Part shown: piece by piece, positions 11,506 to 23,021 of the stretch | Layout of the letters: each line of letters starts with the position of its first letter | How positions within the stretch are numbered: position 1 is the stretch's first letter | NCBI RefSeq assembly: GCF_905171775.1 | Contig: NC_053499.1 | Span: 146,322,751 to 146,386,750 of the forward strand | Length of the DNA: 64,000 bases | Reading direction: 5' to 3' | Source: Rana temporaria | Lineage: Eukaryota > Chordata > Amphibia > Anura > Ranidae | Position numbers and translations under genes: made by a program | Notes under the pieces: model-generated | What the model was told of the DNA's origin: nothing | What the model saw: the letters and a program-made list of their open reading frames with translations, nothing else | The model's database searches: none

Positions 11506-13134
11506 GGCTAAGTTCACACTGGCATTGAAAGTAGGCATTTGAGGGTCGTGTTTAAAGCTCCTCAAACACCTATGCAAACGATACTATGGTGTTGCTTCAA
11601 AATTGAAATCTCATGTTGAGTTTGGAGGAGTTTGAAGCCTCCCATTCAAGTCTATAGTTACGCTCCACAAACGCAGCGTTAAAATCATGCAGGAGGAATA
11701 TAATGTCACACAATGCCATGTAAGATAGAGGAGAGCATAGAGTGTCCTGCAGTCATGTCCTTCTATGCACTTCCTGTTTGTGCTGCTTGAAAATGGCTGA
11801 CTTGAACTTCTGAGGGTAGGTGCGTAAATGATGATACAGGACATGAAAGTGCCCTTTAGATTATCTCTAAGAGAAAATTGGATGTACCTAATAGCACCTG
11901 TTTGTCCTTCTCTTCCTCTGCTCAGCCAATCATCAGCATCATTTACAGTAAGGTTAATTTGGGACCCCAGAGACCGAGGGAAGTGGGTGAGGGCTAATGG
12001 ACTATGTCGGTACTAGGTATATCAGTTATCAAAAGAGTATAGTAAAGGTAAAAAAGTTCAATTTATTAAAACATAAAAACATAACATAAGAGACTTAAGG
12101 AATACACAGTATTTTAAAATTACAACAATAGTGGTTTAAAACAAAATGGATTATACGACCAGCCAACACATCATAGAGATGGTATATAGGCCCTGGTTTG
12201 CGGGCAGCGATGAGGTGGAGGGGGTCGTATAGATCAGGATCTCTACTAGTTTCGCTACTCACGGTAGCTTCGTCAGGAGATATAGGTCTAAAAAATGACA
12301 ATATATTGTTATTATTAACATTACAGGTTGTGTACACATGGGCACATATGTACAAAACCACTCAAGTAAAAAACACATATATATATGATCATTGGAAAAT
12401 GTTGTACAACATAGAATTCAAGGGGACAATGCAAACACTGCGAGTCTTACCTGAAAAAAACAGATTAACGCCTTGGGAAAGCCTAAGCCCAATGTGGAGA
12501 CAAGGATCTCACACAGTTGTGTAAATTGATGGTGAGAACGCCCCCATTTTTACCTTTACTATACTCTTTTCATAACTGACTTACCTAGTACCGACATAGT
12601 CCATTAGCCCTCACCCACTTCCCTCTGTCTCTTTGGGTCTCTGGGGTCCCAAATTAACCTTATTTCTATTCAAATTATGTTCGGATGATGGTTCTTTTAT
12701 GTTATGTTTCTTTGTTTTACTGAGAGGTCTCTATATAAATCATCATCTACAGGAGGCATAACATGAGAGAAAGCATAGTAAAGGAATCCATGCTGCTGCC
12801 TTCCCTGCTAATGGAGTATGCACAGGAAACATTCAGCATGACAAGCCACACCTCAGATTGTTTTTTTCCTGTAATGTCACTTCCCTGTAAATAAAAAAAT
12901 AGGCGTTTGTGGAGCAGTTAACAGGGATCAAACACGTCAAAACCATGCATAGGGTTTTTGGGTACCGTTTTAAAAGCATTAATACTTGTAAAATGCCAGT
13001 CTAATGCCTATGTTTCTGGTTGATAATGCCTACACTAAAGTCCATTAACATGAGTTTAACGCCCATACTAAAGCGCATTAACACTATGGGAGCGTTTGTC
13101 AAGAGTTAATAATTTTGTCCAGTGTGAACAAGCC
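11506..13134. mobile_element. Possible outer TIR element hosting a nested foldback
   Basis: Left end GGCTAAGTTCACACTGG and right end CCAGTGTGAACAAGCC are inverted repeats about 1.6 kb apart. Inner sub-terminal sequence on both sides has the GTTTGAGG and AACGC style of the other TTCACAC families. The 714-bp foldback at 11949-12662 sits inside. No clean target duplication, so the boundary call is tentative. Confidence 0.4.
11949..12662. mobile_element. Foldback element with about 114-bp inverted arms
   Basis: Positions 11949-12062 are the near reverse complement of 12549-12662. Both arms carry GGTTAATTTGGGACCCCAGA, GGGCTAATGGACTATGTCGG and TATAGTAAAGGTAAAAA or complements. The ends are TA-AGGTT and AACCT-TA, consistent with a TA target (mariner-like) or longer TIRs. 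The interior has GGTAGCTTCGTCAGGAG. No transposase. The 88- and 108-residue frames inside are incidental. Confidence 0.8.
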
Positions 13135-13340
13135 CGAAGATTCATTGCCGTCACCACTTCTTTTGCAGGTGTTCACACCTCTGGAATCAGATCTTCCCAA
13201 ACCAGTCCACATAATGTAGCAGAAAGCTGTTTCATTTTGCATAAAACAACTTTATTACTTCAGCACTGTTGAGAAAAATCCACCCAGCTCCTCTCACTGA
13301 CACGTTTTACCCTTAATGCCACTTAATTAACCTTAACGGT

Positions 13341-13950
13341 TAAAGAATAATTCAAGCCATCATCATGTTGTACATAGTTACATTGGCCCAGCATGGACCA
13401 CGGCTTGGAACAATGTAACTACATATATAAACATACCTGACCAATGGTGTTTGAAGCTGGAAAACGCTTAAGTATACACCCCTACTTCAGTGGTCTCCAC
13501 TTGATTCTGGGTCCTACGCTGAGGGGTTGCTCTCCTGCACTGAAAACTCAGGTCAGCTGCTCAGCATGGGCACTAATCAGAGCATGCTTTGCATGTTCTG
13601 ATTGAATGCAAAGTGCTCTCTAACTGGACAAGGTGGAAAGATAAAGCAGTGACATCATGCTCGCTGCCTCATCCAATCGTAGAATGCTTTGCATTCATTC
13701 AAAAAATGCAAAGCATTCTCTGAATGGTGCCCATGCTGAGCATCGGACTTCCCGAATTCACAAGGTATCCAGCCAGCCAATCGGCATAGGCCCGGAAGCA
13801 GATGGAAATCCATGGAGTAGTGGTGGTCGGTCTACTTCAGTGATTTCCAGCTTTCAGCAGCATTTATCTGGTATGCCATATACGCAGTCACATTTGTCCA
13901 AGGACCAATTTAACTATATATAATATGCCATAGCTTGGAATTATTCTTTA
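13341..13950. mobile_element. TIR element, about 610 bp
   Basis: Left end TAAAGAATAATTCAAGCC and right end GCTTGGAATTATTCTTTA are inverted. The interior has a short hairpin based on GCAAAGCATTCT/AGAATGCTTTGC near 13681-13718. No recognisable coding sequence; the 88-residue frame at 13657-13923 lies inside and is not conserved in any way I can see. Confidence 0.65.
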
Positions 13951-15140
13951 GACCCCAGTACGAGGCAAACAGTGTCATTGAGAGATGCTGGACGAAGAGT
14001 ACTTAGCGGTAAAGTTAAAAGTTGTTTTATGCCTGATGGAATAGTAATGTGTAGCTTCCTGCTATGGTGGTATGTTGCAGGGCATAATTTAGTTTTTTTT
14101 GTTCACCCAATCTAATATTTTACATTCTAAAATGTTACCCAAGCCTTTGTTAACTTTATATTCTTCTGTTATATATTGCATCAACTTGTGTTTTACTCCT
14201 AATTGTCCTTTTATGTGGTACATTTTACATACAGCGTTCCTGGAGCCGGTTGCAATAAACTGAACTAAACGTATGGAATGAGTGCAGGGAAACAGGGAGT
14301 TTTGTACAGAACAATAGCTGGAGCGTGCTTCAAAACACCATCTCCTTGGAAAAAGAGCTCAATGAAAAGCCATTATTTTAGCTATTTTCCAGCACATCCT
14401 CTGCCGCTGTCTTTCTGCTCATAAAAAGCCGGAGCTGCCTGGCCCTACTTATCCAAAACTTATAAAACTTCAAAAAGAGCTTGTGAGCATCTAGTATACA
14501 CGCTGCCAACCTAACTATTATTTGGATGAAAATGTATTTGCATGAGGGGTCTACAGGAAAAAAATAACCATTAGATATCTATGCAAAGCTAAGAAAAATT
14601 TAAAGATTCATCTGGGCATAAAGTTGCCTTTACCGTTTCCTCCCTACCCCTTAACAGCACGTTGAATAAATCTTTTAATATAATTTCTTTTGATTACATT
14701 ACAAATTTAACACCTAGTGTCATCATCTCCGGGCCTTTGTGCTTTTATATGCAATACACACAGATCATAGCTGGTGGGAGGAACAATCCAAAGAAGGACT
14801 TTCCCATTATACAGAAAACTGCGGACCCAGCACATAACGTGACCATGGGGACTTAGGCGAGTACGGTACTTTGACAATTTTGATATTTTTTTTTTACTGC
14901 CAATTAGCTAGAGGTGGGTTAGGGTCAGGGTCGCTGTTAGAAATCATGGTGCCCCATACAGCCCTCCAGACGGCACCTCCCGACCACACCTACACCCACT
15001 CCCCTGAAAAAGCAGCACTGTTTTTCCCACCTACACCCAAAAATAAAAAAAATAAAAAATTAAAAAAGTCCCTCCTCTGCTCCCCACCTCCTGGGCCCCC
15101 TCTGTTAACCCGAAGGGGCCCAGGGAAATGTAAGTAGAAG
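13951..15140. other. No gene recognised
   Basis: Non-coding sequence with poly-T and A-rich runs near 14886 and 15040. Nothing identified. Confidence 0.35.
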
Positions 15141-15142
15141 TG

Positions 15143-16015
15143 AAGGTGTGGTCTAGCAAATTCCATTTATTCATTAAGACAGAAATGAACAATAACGCTG
15201 CAGTAGTCTACAATCAAAAGAAGACTTCACGAGAGCAAATACAGAGGGTGATATTACCCACAAAGTGCAAACTATTCATAAACCTGAAGAATAGAAAAGC
15301 CAGATTAGACTTTGACAAAAAAATCTAAAAAAGCCAGACCAATTCTGGAAAAGCATTCTTTGGACGGATGAAACTAAGATTAATCTGTACCAGAATGACA
15401 GGAAAAAACAAATGTGGAGAAGGCTTGGAACAGCTCATGATCCAAAGCAAACAACGTCATCTGTAAAACATGGCGGAGGCAGTGTGATGGCATGGGCATG
15501 CACGGCTTCCAGAGGCACTGGGTCATTGGTGTTTATTGATGATGTGACAGAAGCAGCCGGATGAATTCTGCAGTGTTTAGAGATATACTGTCAGCCCCGA
15601 TGCAGCCAAATGCAGCAAAGTTGATTGGACGGCGCTTCACAGTACAGATGGACAATGATCCAAAACACTGCAAAAGCAACCCAGGAGCTTTTGAAGGAAA
15701 ATAAGTGGAATATTCTGCAATGGCCGAGTCAATCACCTGATCTCAACCCAATTGAGCATGCTGATAAAGGCAGAAGACAAACAATGAACAACTGAAGAGA
15801 GCTGCAGTTAGGACCTGGCAAAGCATCAGAAAGGAGGAAACCCAGTCTTTGGTAATGTCCACGGCTTCCAGACTTCAGGCACTCATTGCCAGTAAAGGAT
15901 TCACAACAAAATATTCATTTTATTTGTGATTATTCATTATTCATTTGTCCAAATACATTTGAGGGGGGGACGGTGTATAAAAATGGTTTCAGTTCCTAAA
16001 ATTTGTAATTGATAT
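15143..16015 (+). pseudogene. Tc1/mariner transposase relic, 5'-truncated
   Basis: The plus strand encodes, across several broken frames, the catalytic and C-terminal part of a Tc1-like DDE transposase. Visible motifs in order are KARLDF, FWKSILWTDETKI (first catalytic Asp), WRRLGTAHDPK, SVKHGGGSVMAW, a frameshifted NDPK region (second Asp), and QWPSQSPDLNPIEH (third acidic residue). The N-terminal DNA-binding domain is largely missing and stops and frameshifts are frequent. The relic directly abuts the Family H repeat at 16018. A normal Tc1 transposase is about 340 residues. Confidence 0.85.
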
Positions 16016-16017
16016 TT

Positions 16018-16448
16018 AAAGTGGTTGTAAACCCACTTTTTTTACTTTTGCCTACAGGTAAGCCTATAATAAGGCTTACCTGTAGGTATAAAGAATATCT
16101 CCTAAACCTGTATGGTTTAGGAGATATTCCCCTCGCAATGCGCCGATGATTTCAGCGGCGCATGCGCAGGGGGGATCCTCGGCTGAAGGGCCGGCCCCGC
16201 CGACCCATGCCGAAATTAAATCTCCCGCGCGCGGGAGTGATGTCATCGCCGCTCCAGCCAATCACAGCGCTGAAGCGGCGATACCCGGAAGACACGCTCG
16301 GCGTGGACCAGGTAAGTTCCCTACCTCGTTCCGAGGTAAGTATTTCATAATGAGCCAATATGCGGTGCATACTAGCTCATTATGGCTTTTGCCTTGCAGG
16401 TGTAAAAAAAAAATAAAAAAAATGTATATGCGGGTTTACAACCGCTTT
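16018..16448 (+). repeat. Family H repeat, copy 3 (most complete)
   Basis: Left end AAAGTGGTTGTAAACCC and right end GGGTTTACAACCGCTTT are inverted, so this may be a TIR element. It carries a local hairpin (GGTAAGCCTATAATAAGGC and its complement, 16057-16087), a CG-rich core, then CAGGTAAGTTCC and GAGGTAAGTATTTC, both excellent 5' splice-site matches. Non-coding. Confidence 0.75.
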
Positions 16449-17333
16449 ACGTACAACCCCTTTGAATTAAAGTTAAAAGTCTGCACGTTCCAAATTAATT
16501 TGGTTTGTATCGTTTAAATTTTATTCTGGTGGCACACAGAGCCAAAAGTATGAAAATTGTGCCTGTGTACAAATATATATGAACCTAACTGTATATTCAC
16601 ATGTTTGGGGACAGCACACTGTGGTACTTGTAGTCCTTCAGCAGTGAGCAGCTTGTATATTATTCTGTCTGATTCAACAAAACAAGGAATTTTCTGCTTT
16701 TATAAACAGATTCAAACCAGCACACATTATATAAACAAAAATATCAAGTTAATATGAAGTGTCCCTAATGAGCAACAAAGCAAACATTTGCAATGACCAC
16801 TAACAATATCACATTATTCCCTCTAGGAGAAGGATTCATCCTGATACAAAACGGAAATAAATATTATAATCAATTGTACATTTGAGACAAGGATGCGGCC
16901 CCTTCAGCTTCTCAGCTTACCGGCAGATGTAAACATACATCTGAAAATGACATCAAAACACAGCTGATACTACATAATGACACCCACAAATGCCCAACTG
17001 TAACTACCGCCCACTTTCCTCCGGGTGATACCTTTTCTTCCCCTGAAAAACACAAAAGGCGATTCCAACAGATAATCTTTCTAAAACTACTTCCTTCTTA
17101 ATTGCAGTCCCCTCACAGTTTTAAATAGGGAAGTCTGCAGCTAGAATTAGAATGTGATAATTATATTTTTGAAGCATTAGACCATTTCAGCAAATTGCAT
17201 TCAGATGTTCTGCATCTCCACCTCCAGACAAATCCACCCACTGTACCTTTAATTTTAATTTCGGCTGGTGGGTGATAAATGCAGGCTGTGAATGCAATTC
17301 AAGGCTAACACCACACCACGTTTAAAGTGATTG
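16449..17333. other. No gene recognised
   Basis: AT-rich non-coding sequence. Nothing identified on either strand. Confidence 0.35.
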
Positions 17334-17336
17334 TTA

Positions 17337-17701
17337 GGCTTCATTTCCATGGACGTTTTTACAGCCACTTTGTTTAGCCTTTTTTACAGCTTAAAAACGC
17401 CTGTCCATGTTTTTTTTTTTTTACATTTTTTTATTTTTTTGAGCTGGAGCTCAAAAACGCAGCGGTAGCGTTTTTGCGCGTTTTTTGAGCGTTTAACGTC
17501 TGGCGTTTTTACAGCTCTAAAGCGGGAGCTTCAGAACGCACTGGTCCTGGGTTTTTTTTTGCAGCTTAAAAACGGCTCAGCCATCTACAGCTCAAAAACA
17601 TCATGGTGGGCATGAGGCCATAGACTAACATGGAGAGCTGTTTTTAAGCTGCAAAAAACGCTCAGAAAAGTGGCTGTAAAAACGTCCATGGAAATGAAGC
17701 C
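17337..17701. mobile_element. Family F TIR element (TTA target)
   Basis: Perfect or near-perfect inverted ends GGCTTCATTTCCATGGACG and CGTCCATGGAAATGAAGCC, extended by TTTTTACAGCCAC. Flanked by an exact TTA duplication at 17334-17336 and 17702-17704. The interior is built of AAAACGC and AGCTCAAAAAC words in both orientations. No coding sequence. Harbinger-like by target size. Confidence 0.85.
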
Positions 17702-18109
17702 TTAAGCTTTATTTATTTTTTCATATTAAAATATTAAACATGTCATACTTACCTGCTCTGTGCAATGTTTTTGCACAGAGTGGCCCCAATCCTCTCCTTC
17801 TGGAGTCCCCCACTCCTGGCTCCCCCGCCCACCAAGTACCCACCATAGGAAGCCGCTTTCATGCATGCTTGAACCACCTGAGCCAGACTGAATGTGTCTA
17901 TTCAGAAACACAGCCTGGCTCAGCGCCACCCCGTGCTCTCTGCTCACAGGTTTTGATAGCAACAGGAGCCAATGGCTTTCGCTGCTCTCAGCCAAGCCTG
18001 TATAAGCTTGGAGAGGGGAGATAAGCTGCTGCAGACGTGCACAGTGTTGGATTAAGATCAGACAAATATTTGGGGTGCTACAAAGGAGCTACTATTAAAA
18101 GTTTTTTTA

Positions 18110-18400
18110 CCTTAAAATGTTACTAAACCCTGGATTCTGCATTTTCTATGTCTGGTCTCCCACAGTACACAGGTCAAGGAAATGCAATTATTTTAATAAA
18201 TATAATCTGCCAAATACCTTTTCTCATTATCAGTCTTGTGACTTTTATCAGTATCCAGCCGAGGAATGGTTAAAGCACCTCTGACTGTCCTATGAGGCTG
18301 CATGACCCCTGACTTTCTGTCTGGGCAGTGCTGATTGGCCCTGTGCTATACACACCGAACTGAGCATGTGCAGCATCTGTTCTATCAACAGATGGATTGA
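18110..18400 (+). repeat. Dispersed repeat J, plus copy
   Basis: Matches the reverse complement of 9760-10040 over TTACTAAACCC, TCTGGTCTCCCACAGTACAC, TTTTCTCATTATCAGTCTTG, GTCCTATGAGGC and GATTGGCCCTGTGCTA. Non-coding; superfamily unknown. Confidence 0.7.
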
Positions 18401-18656
18401 TAACAGTAAAGAATGGGAGGATCATAGAAGACATTATCAAACAGCCTTTTTACACAATGCGGAGGATTAACCTCCTTAGATTTGACAATGAGAATAACAA
18501 ACATGCTTTACTGCATTACGGTAAAAGAGGAGTTATGCAGCACAGTAAATCACAAATGAAGGCAGTGTATAAGAAATAAGAAAATATGGCTTCCCCCACA
18601 TACATGTATGAAAACGAACTAAATACTGTAATTCAGTAAAAAATTATCGCATAGGA

Positions 18657-18813
18657 CAGGGATATGCAATTAGCGGACCTCCAGCTGTTGCAGAACTACA
18701 AGTCCCAAGAGGCATAGCAAGACTGACAGCCACAAGTATGACACCCAGAGGCAAAAGCATGATGGGACTTGTAGTTTTGCAACAGCTGGAGGTCCGCTAA
18801 TTGCATATCCCTG
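18657..18813. mobile_element. hAT-type MITE, 157 bp, perfect TSD
   Basis: Ends CAGGGATATGCAATTAGCGG and its exact complement. The 8-bp duplication GCATAGGA lies at 18649-18656 and 18814-18821. The arms continue inward through ACCTCCAGCTGTTGCA, ACTACAAGTCCC and their complements, so the whole element nearly folds on itself. Related to 20361-20523 and 45456-45603. Confidence 0.9.
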
Positions 18814-18821
18814 GCATAGGA

Positions 18822-19358
18822 CAACAAGCAGTAAGAAATGTGCCATGTGCAAAATTCCTTTCAGATAAATAATATTTACCTCAAAAGGATCACTGGGTGG
18901 GAAGAAATGCTAACTTCTTTCTAATGGCGATTATAATATAAGAAAAACAGACGTTTGGGCTTTAGATATGAGTCTACTCCAACAATGCTCAGACAGTCAA
19001 AAGTACAACATACACAAAAAAGTCCTGCACTCTTCGCCAAATTATAAAACCTTATTTGCTGGATAGAGTGGAGAACAGATGAAAAGACTTAAGCCAATGG
19101 CTGTGCTTTCTGTGCTGATCACAAACAGTTTCAATAAAGCAGCAACTAATCACTACACAGCCAAATCCTAAAGGGGCTTCCTACTTCTAACAAGAAAGGT
19201 GGAAACTTCTTTACTTGTACACCATTGTGAAATGGTGGAGTCACCCATGATATACAACTACTGTACACAGTCAACCAAACTATGAGACCTGGTGATATAT
19301 AATCCAGGTTATAAGCCATAGGTATAGAACTATTTTTTATATTTTTTTAAACTGCAGT
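18822..19358. other. No gene recognised
   Basis: Non-coding; nothing identified. Confidence 0.35.
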
Positions 19359-19515
19359 TCAGTGGCGGCTGGTGCTCAAAATGTTTAGGGGGCGCAAACA
19401 AATGAAAAAACAAAACAAAAAAAAAACACAATTGCAGCCTCACTGTGCCCAAAGGCAGCCACTGTGCCCATCAAAGGCAGCCACTGTGCCCATTAAATGC
19501 AGCCACTGTGCCATG

Positions 19516-19718
19516 CCATCAATTGTCGCCACTGTGCCCACATCAATTGTCGCCACTGTGCCCGCATCAATTGTCGCTGCCGTGCCCGCATCAATTGTCG
19601 CCACCGTGCCCGCATCAATTGTCGCCACTGTGCCCGCATCAATTGTCCCCACATCAATTGTCCCCACTGTGCCCACATCAATTGTTTCCACATCAAATGT
19701 CCCCACATCAATTGTCGC
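19516..19718. repeat. Minisatellite, 24-bp unit
   Basis: Unit ATCAATTGTCGCCACTGTGC followed by CCAC or CCGC, repeated about six times in register. Shorter variants (ATCAATTGTCCCCAC) and loose variants extend it on both sides. Because 24 is a multiple of three, every frame stays open, which explains the overlapping frames here. Confidence 0.9.
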
Positions 19719-19988
19719 CATCCTCCTTCCACGGTCCCTCGATGTCTTCTGCCGCCCTCGATGATGCTTCAGCCAATCAGGTTACTGATAACCAGAATCA
19801 GTGAACCTGATTGGTTGAGACGGCCGTCAGTCTTATCCAAGGGACGTAGCCCACTACGTTCCGAGGATAAGACATCCGGGAGCTGAAGGGCTGCTGCTGG
19901 CTCTGATAGGCACTTCTGCACAGCCAACCAGCTGTCCTTATTCAGATAATCGGCGCCCAATGTCCGGTTATCTGAATAGGCTGGCCAC

Positions 19989-20027
19989 AATAACATACAC
20001 TCATGCAATGCATGAGTGTATGTTATT
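19989..20027. repeat. Near-perfect palindrome, 19-bp arms
   Basis: The left arm AATAACATACACTCATGCA and its exact complement are separated by one base. It could extrude as a cruciform. It lies inside the complex repeat at 19359-20100. Confidence 0.85.
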
Positions 20028-20360
20028 TGCGCGACGGGCTGCCACTGCTGCAGTTGCAAACAAACTTTTTCTATACTTGTTCTGCTAATGCAGTGGTGAC
20101 CTAACACCTCACCCCCACCCCAGTTCACACTGTACTTACCTACATGAGTGATACAGTTTGACTGGTTTTGATTGGTCAGCACAGTCAAGTACTAATACTG
20201 ACCCATCAGAACCGCTCTGATCCATCCTGGAAACCCTAGGAAAGGAAGAACAGGGTGGTTTTCCAACCCCAGGATTGTTGCACCAAGCAGTGTGAATGGT
20301 GAAACGGAATCACCAGAAGTTGGTGCAGCAGGAGTAAGGTGGGGTGGGAAGGGTGTATGG

Positions 20361-20523
20361 CATGGGTACTCAACCTGTGGCCATCCAGCTGCTGTGGAAC
20401 TACAAATCTCCATCATGCCTCTCTACCTTTGGGAGTCATGCTTGTAATTGTCTGCGGCCTGTAATGCCTCATGGGACTTGTAGTTTCACAACAGCCGGAG
20501 GGCCACAGGTTGAGCACTCATGG
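20361..20523. mobile_element. hAT-type MITE related to 18657-18813
   Basis: Inverted ends CATGGGTACTCAACCTGTGG and its near complement, with the same internal GTAGTT/AACTAC motifs as its relatives. The flanking 8-mers do not match, so the target duplication has decayed or the ends are offset. Confidence 0.75.
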
Positions 20524-20650
20524 CCTAGTGTGTTAGTTCACCTTTTCTGAAAAGATGAACACTATGCAAATTTCATCTGATTCCAAATGATTCGGTCAAA
20601 ATTTGTTACATGGGTGGCCTTATCCTCCCCCTCACACCAAACATCCTTTT

Positions 20651-21040
20651 GCTGCGTACACACGACCGTTTTTCATGTCATGGAAAAAACTATGTTTTTC
20701 TCAAAGTGATTCTTGTCCTGCCTTGCATACACACGATCGTGAAAAATAAAATGCTCAAGCAAAACGCGGTGACGTACAACACGTACGACGGCACTATAAA
20801 GGGGAAGTTCCATTCAAATGGCGCCACGCTTTGGGTCGATTATGCAAATTTCCCTTCTCATAACTTGCTTCTGAGCATGCGCGTTTTTTCCCCCCGTCCT
20901 TAAAGCCTAAACATCACCGTTTTTCACGACGAGAAAAAACGACGACGTGAAAAACAATGAGAACAAATAGAGCAGGTTCTAAATTTTTAATGGCCATTTT
21001 TCTCATCAAGAAAAATGCTCTGGAGCCCACACACCATCGT
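20651..21040. mobile_element. MITE-like element related in style to Family B
   Basis: Left end GCTGCGTACACACGACCG. Inside, CATACACACGATCGTGAAAA and the CGTTTTTCACGACGAGAAAA segment form inverted blocks, and GCCCACACACCATCG marks the eroded right end. Boundaries are approximate. Confidence 0.5.
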
Positions 21041-21614
21041 TTTTAATTACCAATTAAAAAAATTGCATTTTTCTCATCATGATGCATTAGATTGAAATGC
21101 AGACACCCTTCAGGTATTCTGACAGCCACCTTTGCAGCAACTATCACTATACAATAGGCAAAACGGGAGATTCAGGCCTCGTTCACACCATGGTGCAGAG
21201 ACGTCAGTTTTTCTGCAAGGGCACAAAAAACAATTGTTCTCTAAGTGCCCTGTTCACACCACAACATGCACGTTTTTTCCTGTGCAGGAATCTGCAACAT
21301 AAATGGGAAAAGAAACTGACAAGACATTAATATTTGTGTGAATAGAGCACATAACGGACATGCATAAAATCTGATGTCTCTGCAAGTGAAATCTGCACGG
21401 TTTTAGCTTCAGTTCCCATGAGTTTTCATGCAGGCATGGAGTGAACGAGCCCACATCCATCCACTGTTTAACATCGATAGAGGAATGTGTTACATTTCTT
21501 TTTTCCTTCCGCCCATAGTGTATGGCCAGTTTTACATGTACCCGACAGGTAAAGAAAACTGTTCATCAACTGCACTGTCTGCAAAGATCCAAATTGAATG
21601 TATGGCAAACTTTA

Positions 21615-21821
21615 GGCTCCGTTCACATCTAGGCGTGCGAAATCGCGATTCTAACGCAATTCATCGGGCGAAAATTGTGGAAAAATCACGCCGCAATCCG
21701 GGTGTCATTGGAAGTGAAGTGAATCGCAAGAGCGCCCCACCATTTGCCGTGATTCGGGATCGTGGGCAGAATCGCTGCGATTCTGCCCGCAGTCCTGGGA
21801 CGCCTAGGCGTGAACTGAGCC
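21615..21821. mobile_element. Family D-like TIR element (TTA target)
   Basis: Ends GGCTCCGTTCACATCTAGGC and GCCTAGGCGTGAACTGAGCC are inverted, with exact TTA at 21612-21614 and 21822-21824. The interior is rich in AATCGC/GCGATT words. The 146-residue frame spanning 21428-21868 crosses both boundaries and is not a gene. Confidence 0.8.
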
Positions 21822-21824
21822 TTA

Positions 21825-22655
21825 AGAAGCAAGAAATCCCTGATTTAGTAAATTTGGCTGAATTGTAAAAAAAACTTGATTAAGTTACTTTCCTCTAGCA
21901 AAAATATGGAACAATGTGTGGCAAGTGACTGGATAAATGAAAGCCTCTAGGGTACTATGCCGAGCACTGTTTGAACATGACAGAGAGGACTTACGGGAAA
22001 AAAGACATGAAAAAGAAACAATACATTTATGTACATATAACTTTGTGACTTTGTGAGCGCCCTTGAGAAAAACCCATCAGTCAGTGTTCGGGAAATATGA
22101 CTTAGGAGAATTAAATCAGTCAAGGTGGATCACATTATTCACATGATCCCTAGAGGTTTATAAACCAATCTAGGTACAATAGATGCGGTTTTGTTGTTTA
22201 CTGTAGTTAGGCATTTCTGATCTATCTTTTATGCTTTTAAATGCCGTATGTGATGTTACAATAATAAATATATTAGTGCATGAAGTCATGTTGAAAGCCA
22301 ATTTCGGAAACAAAGACAGCAGGCAAACACAGAATATAAGCAGAAGAAGCAGCCATCTATGCAACATGAGTCATAGTGACATTATCAAAGTTTAATCAAA
22401 AAGCGTTCACGCTGCCTGCTGCATATAATATCCTTTTTATTCCTCAGTTGGAAAAAACTGAAATGGTTCTAATCTAAATGTAATAAAATTAATAGAGCAC
22501 AGGCGCTGATCTGCACTGTAAGGCCTCATTTACATCTGTGGCAAGACTTTTGACCAATATGAAAAGCGGACCACGGTGGATTGCTTTTTAGAGCTGGTTG
22601 ACAGACAGCTCGGAGGCGATGTGCTGCCTTCTGAATGCCTGTATTAAAGTATTTG
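21825..22655. other. No gene recognised
   Basis: Non-coding; nothing identified. Confidence 0.35.
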
Positions 22656-22659
22656 AGTA

Positions 22660-22905
22660 CCCTAACCTTGTAAAACAACCCATTCCGATTAAAATAGAAA
22701 TGTATGGCAAAACATTTGTATATAAATAAATATATATATGTGTGTGTGTGTAGACTGCAGAGAGATGTGTCAGCAGGAGAAAGCAGTGAAGAGCTGTGCA
22801 GCTGGTCATGTCATCACAAGTCTGACCATTGGAGGACAGACCAGAAAACTGACCATGGTTGGATGGATGTGCTCTCCTGGTCATTTTCAATTAAAGTGGA
22901 GGTTC
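22660..22905 (+). repeat. Dispersed repeat K, copy 1
   Basis: Shares ACCTTGTAAAACAACCCATT, AAAATAGAAATG and GGCAAAACAT with 37905-38205 in the same orientation, then matching GAAGAGCTG/GGTCATGTC and GACCA-type segments. It contains a TA/TG microsatellite at 22730-22751. Non-coding. Confidence 0.65.
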
Positions 22906-23021
22906 ACCCTAAAACAATTATCTAACATTACATCCAGCATACTAACGACATGTACAGTATGCATGTATTTTTTTTTTTCGCCGTACATACCGTTATATTG
23001 TTATTTTCCCCCCGGCTTCCG

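Larger units (their letters stand above)
19359..20100. repeat. Complex repeat with 24-bp minisatellite and palindrome
   Basis: Starts around CAGTGGCGGCTGGTGCTCAA, a phrase I associate with dispersed frog repeats. It then holds a 24-bp tandem array (19516-19718) and inverted segments CAATCAGGTT...AACCTGATTG near 19775-19815, CTTATTCAGATAATCGG with its complement near 19936-19980, and a palindrome at 19989-20027. Open frames of 79-139 residues on all strands are products of the array and hairpins, not genes. The exact element ends are not resolved. Confidence 0.55.

Noticed and set aside
18657..18813. Hairpin as a microRNA gene
   Set aside because: It has hAT ends and an 8-bp target duplication, so it is a MITE first; no evidence for processing.
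19372..19886. Four overlapping frames of 79-130 residues
   Set aside because: Products of a 24-bp array, whose length is a multiple of three, read in every frame.
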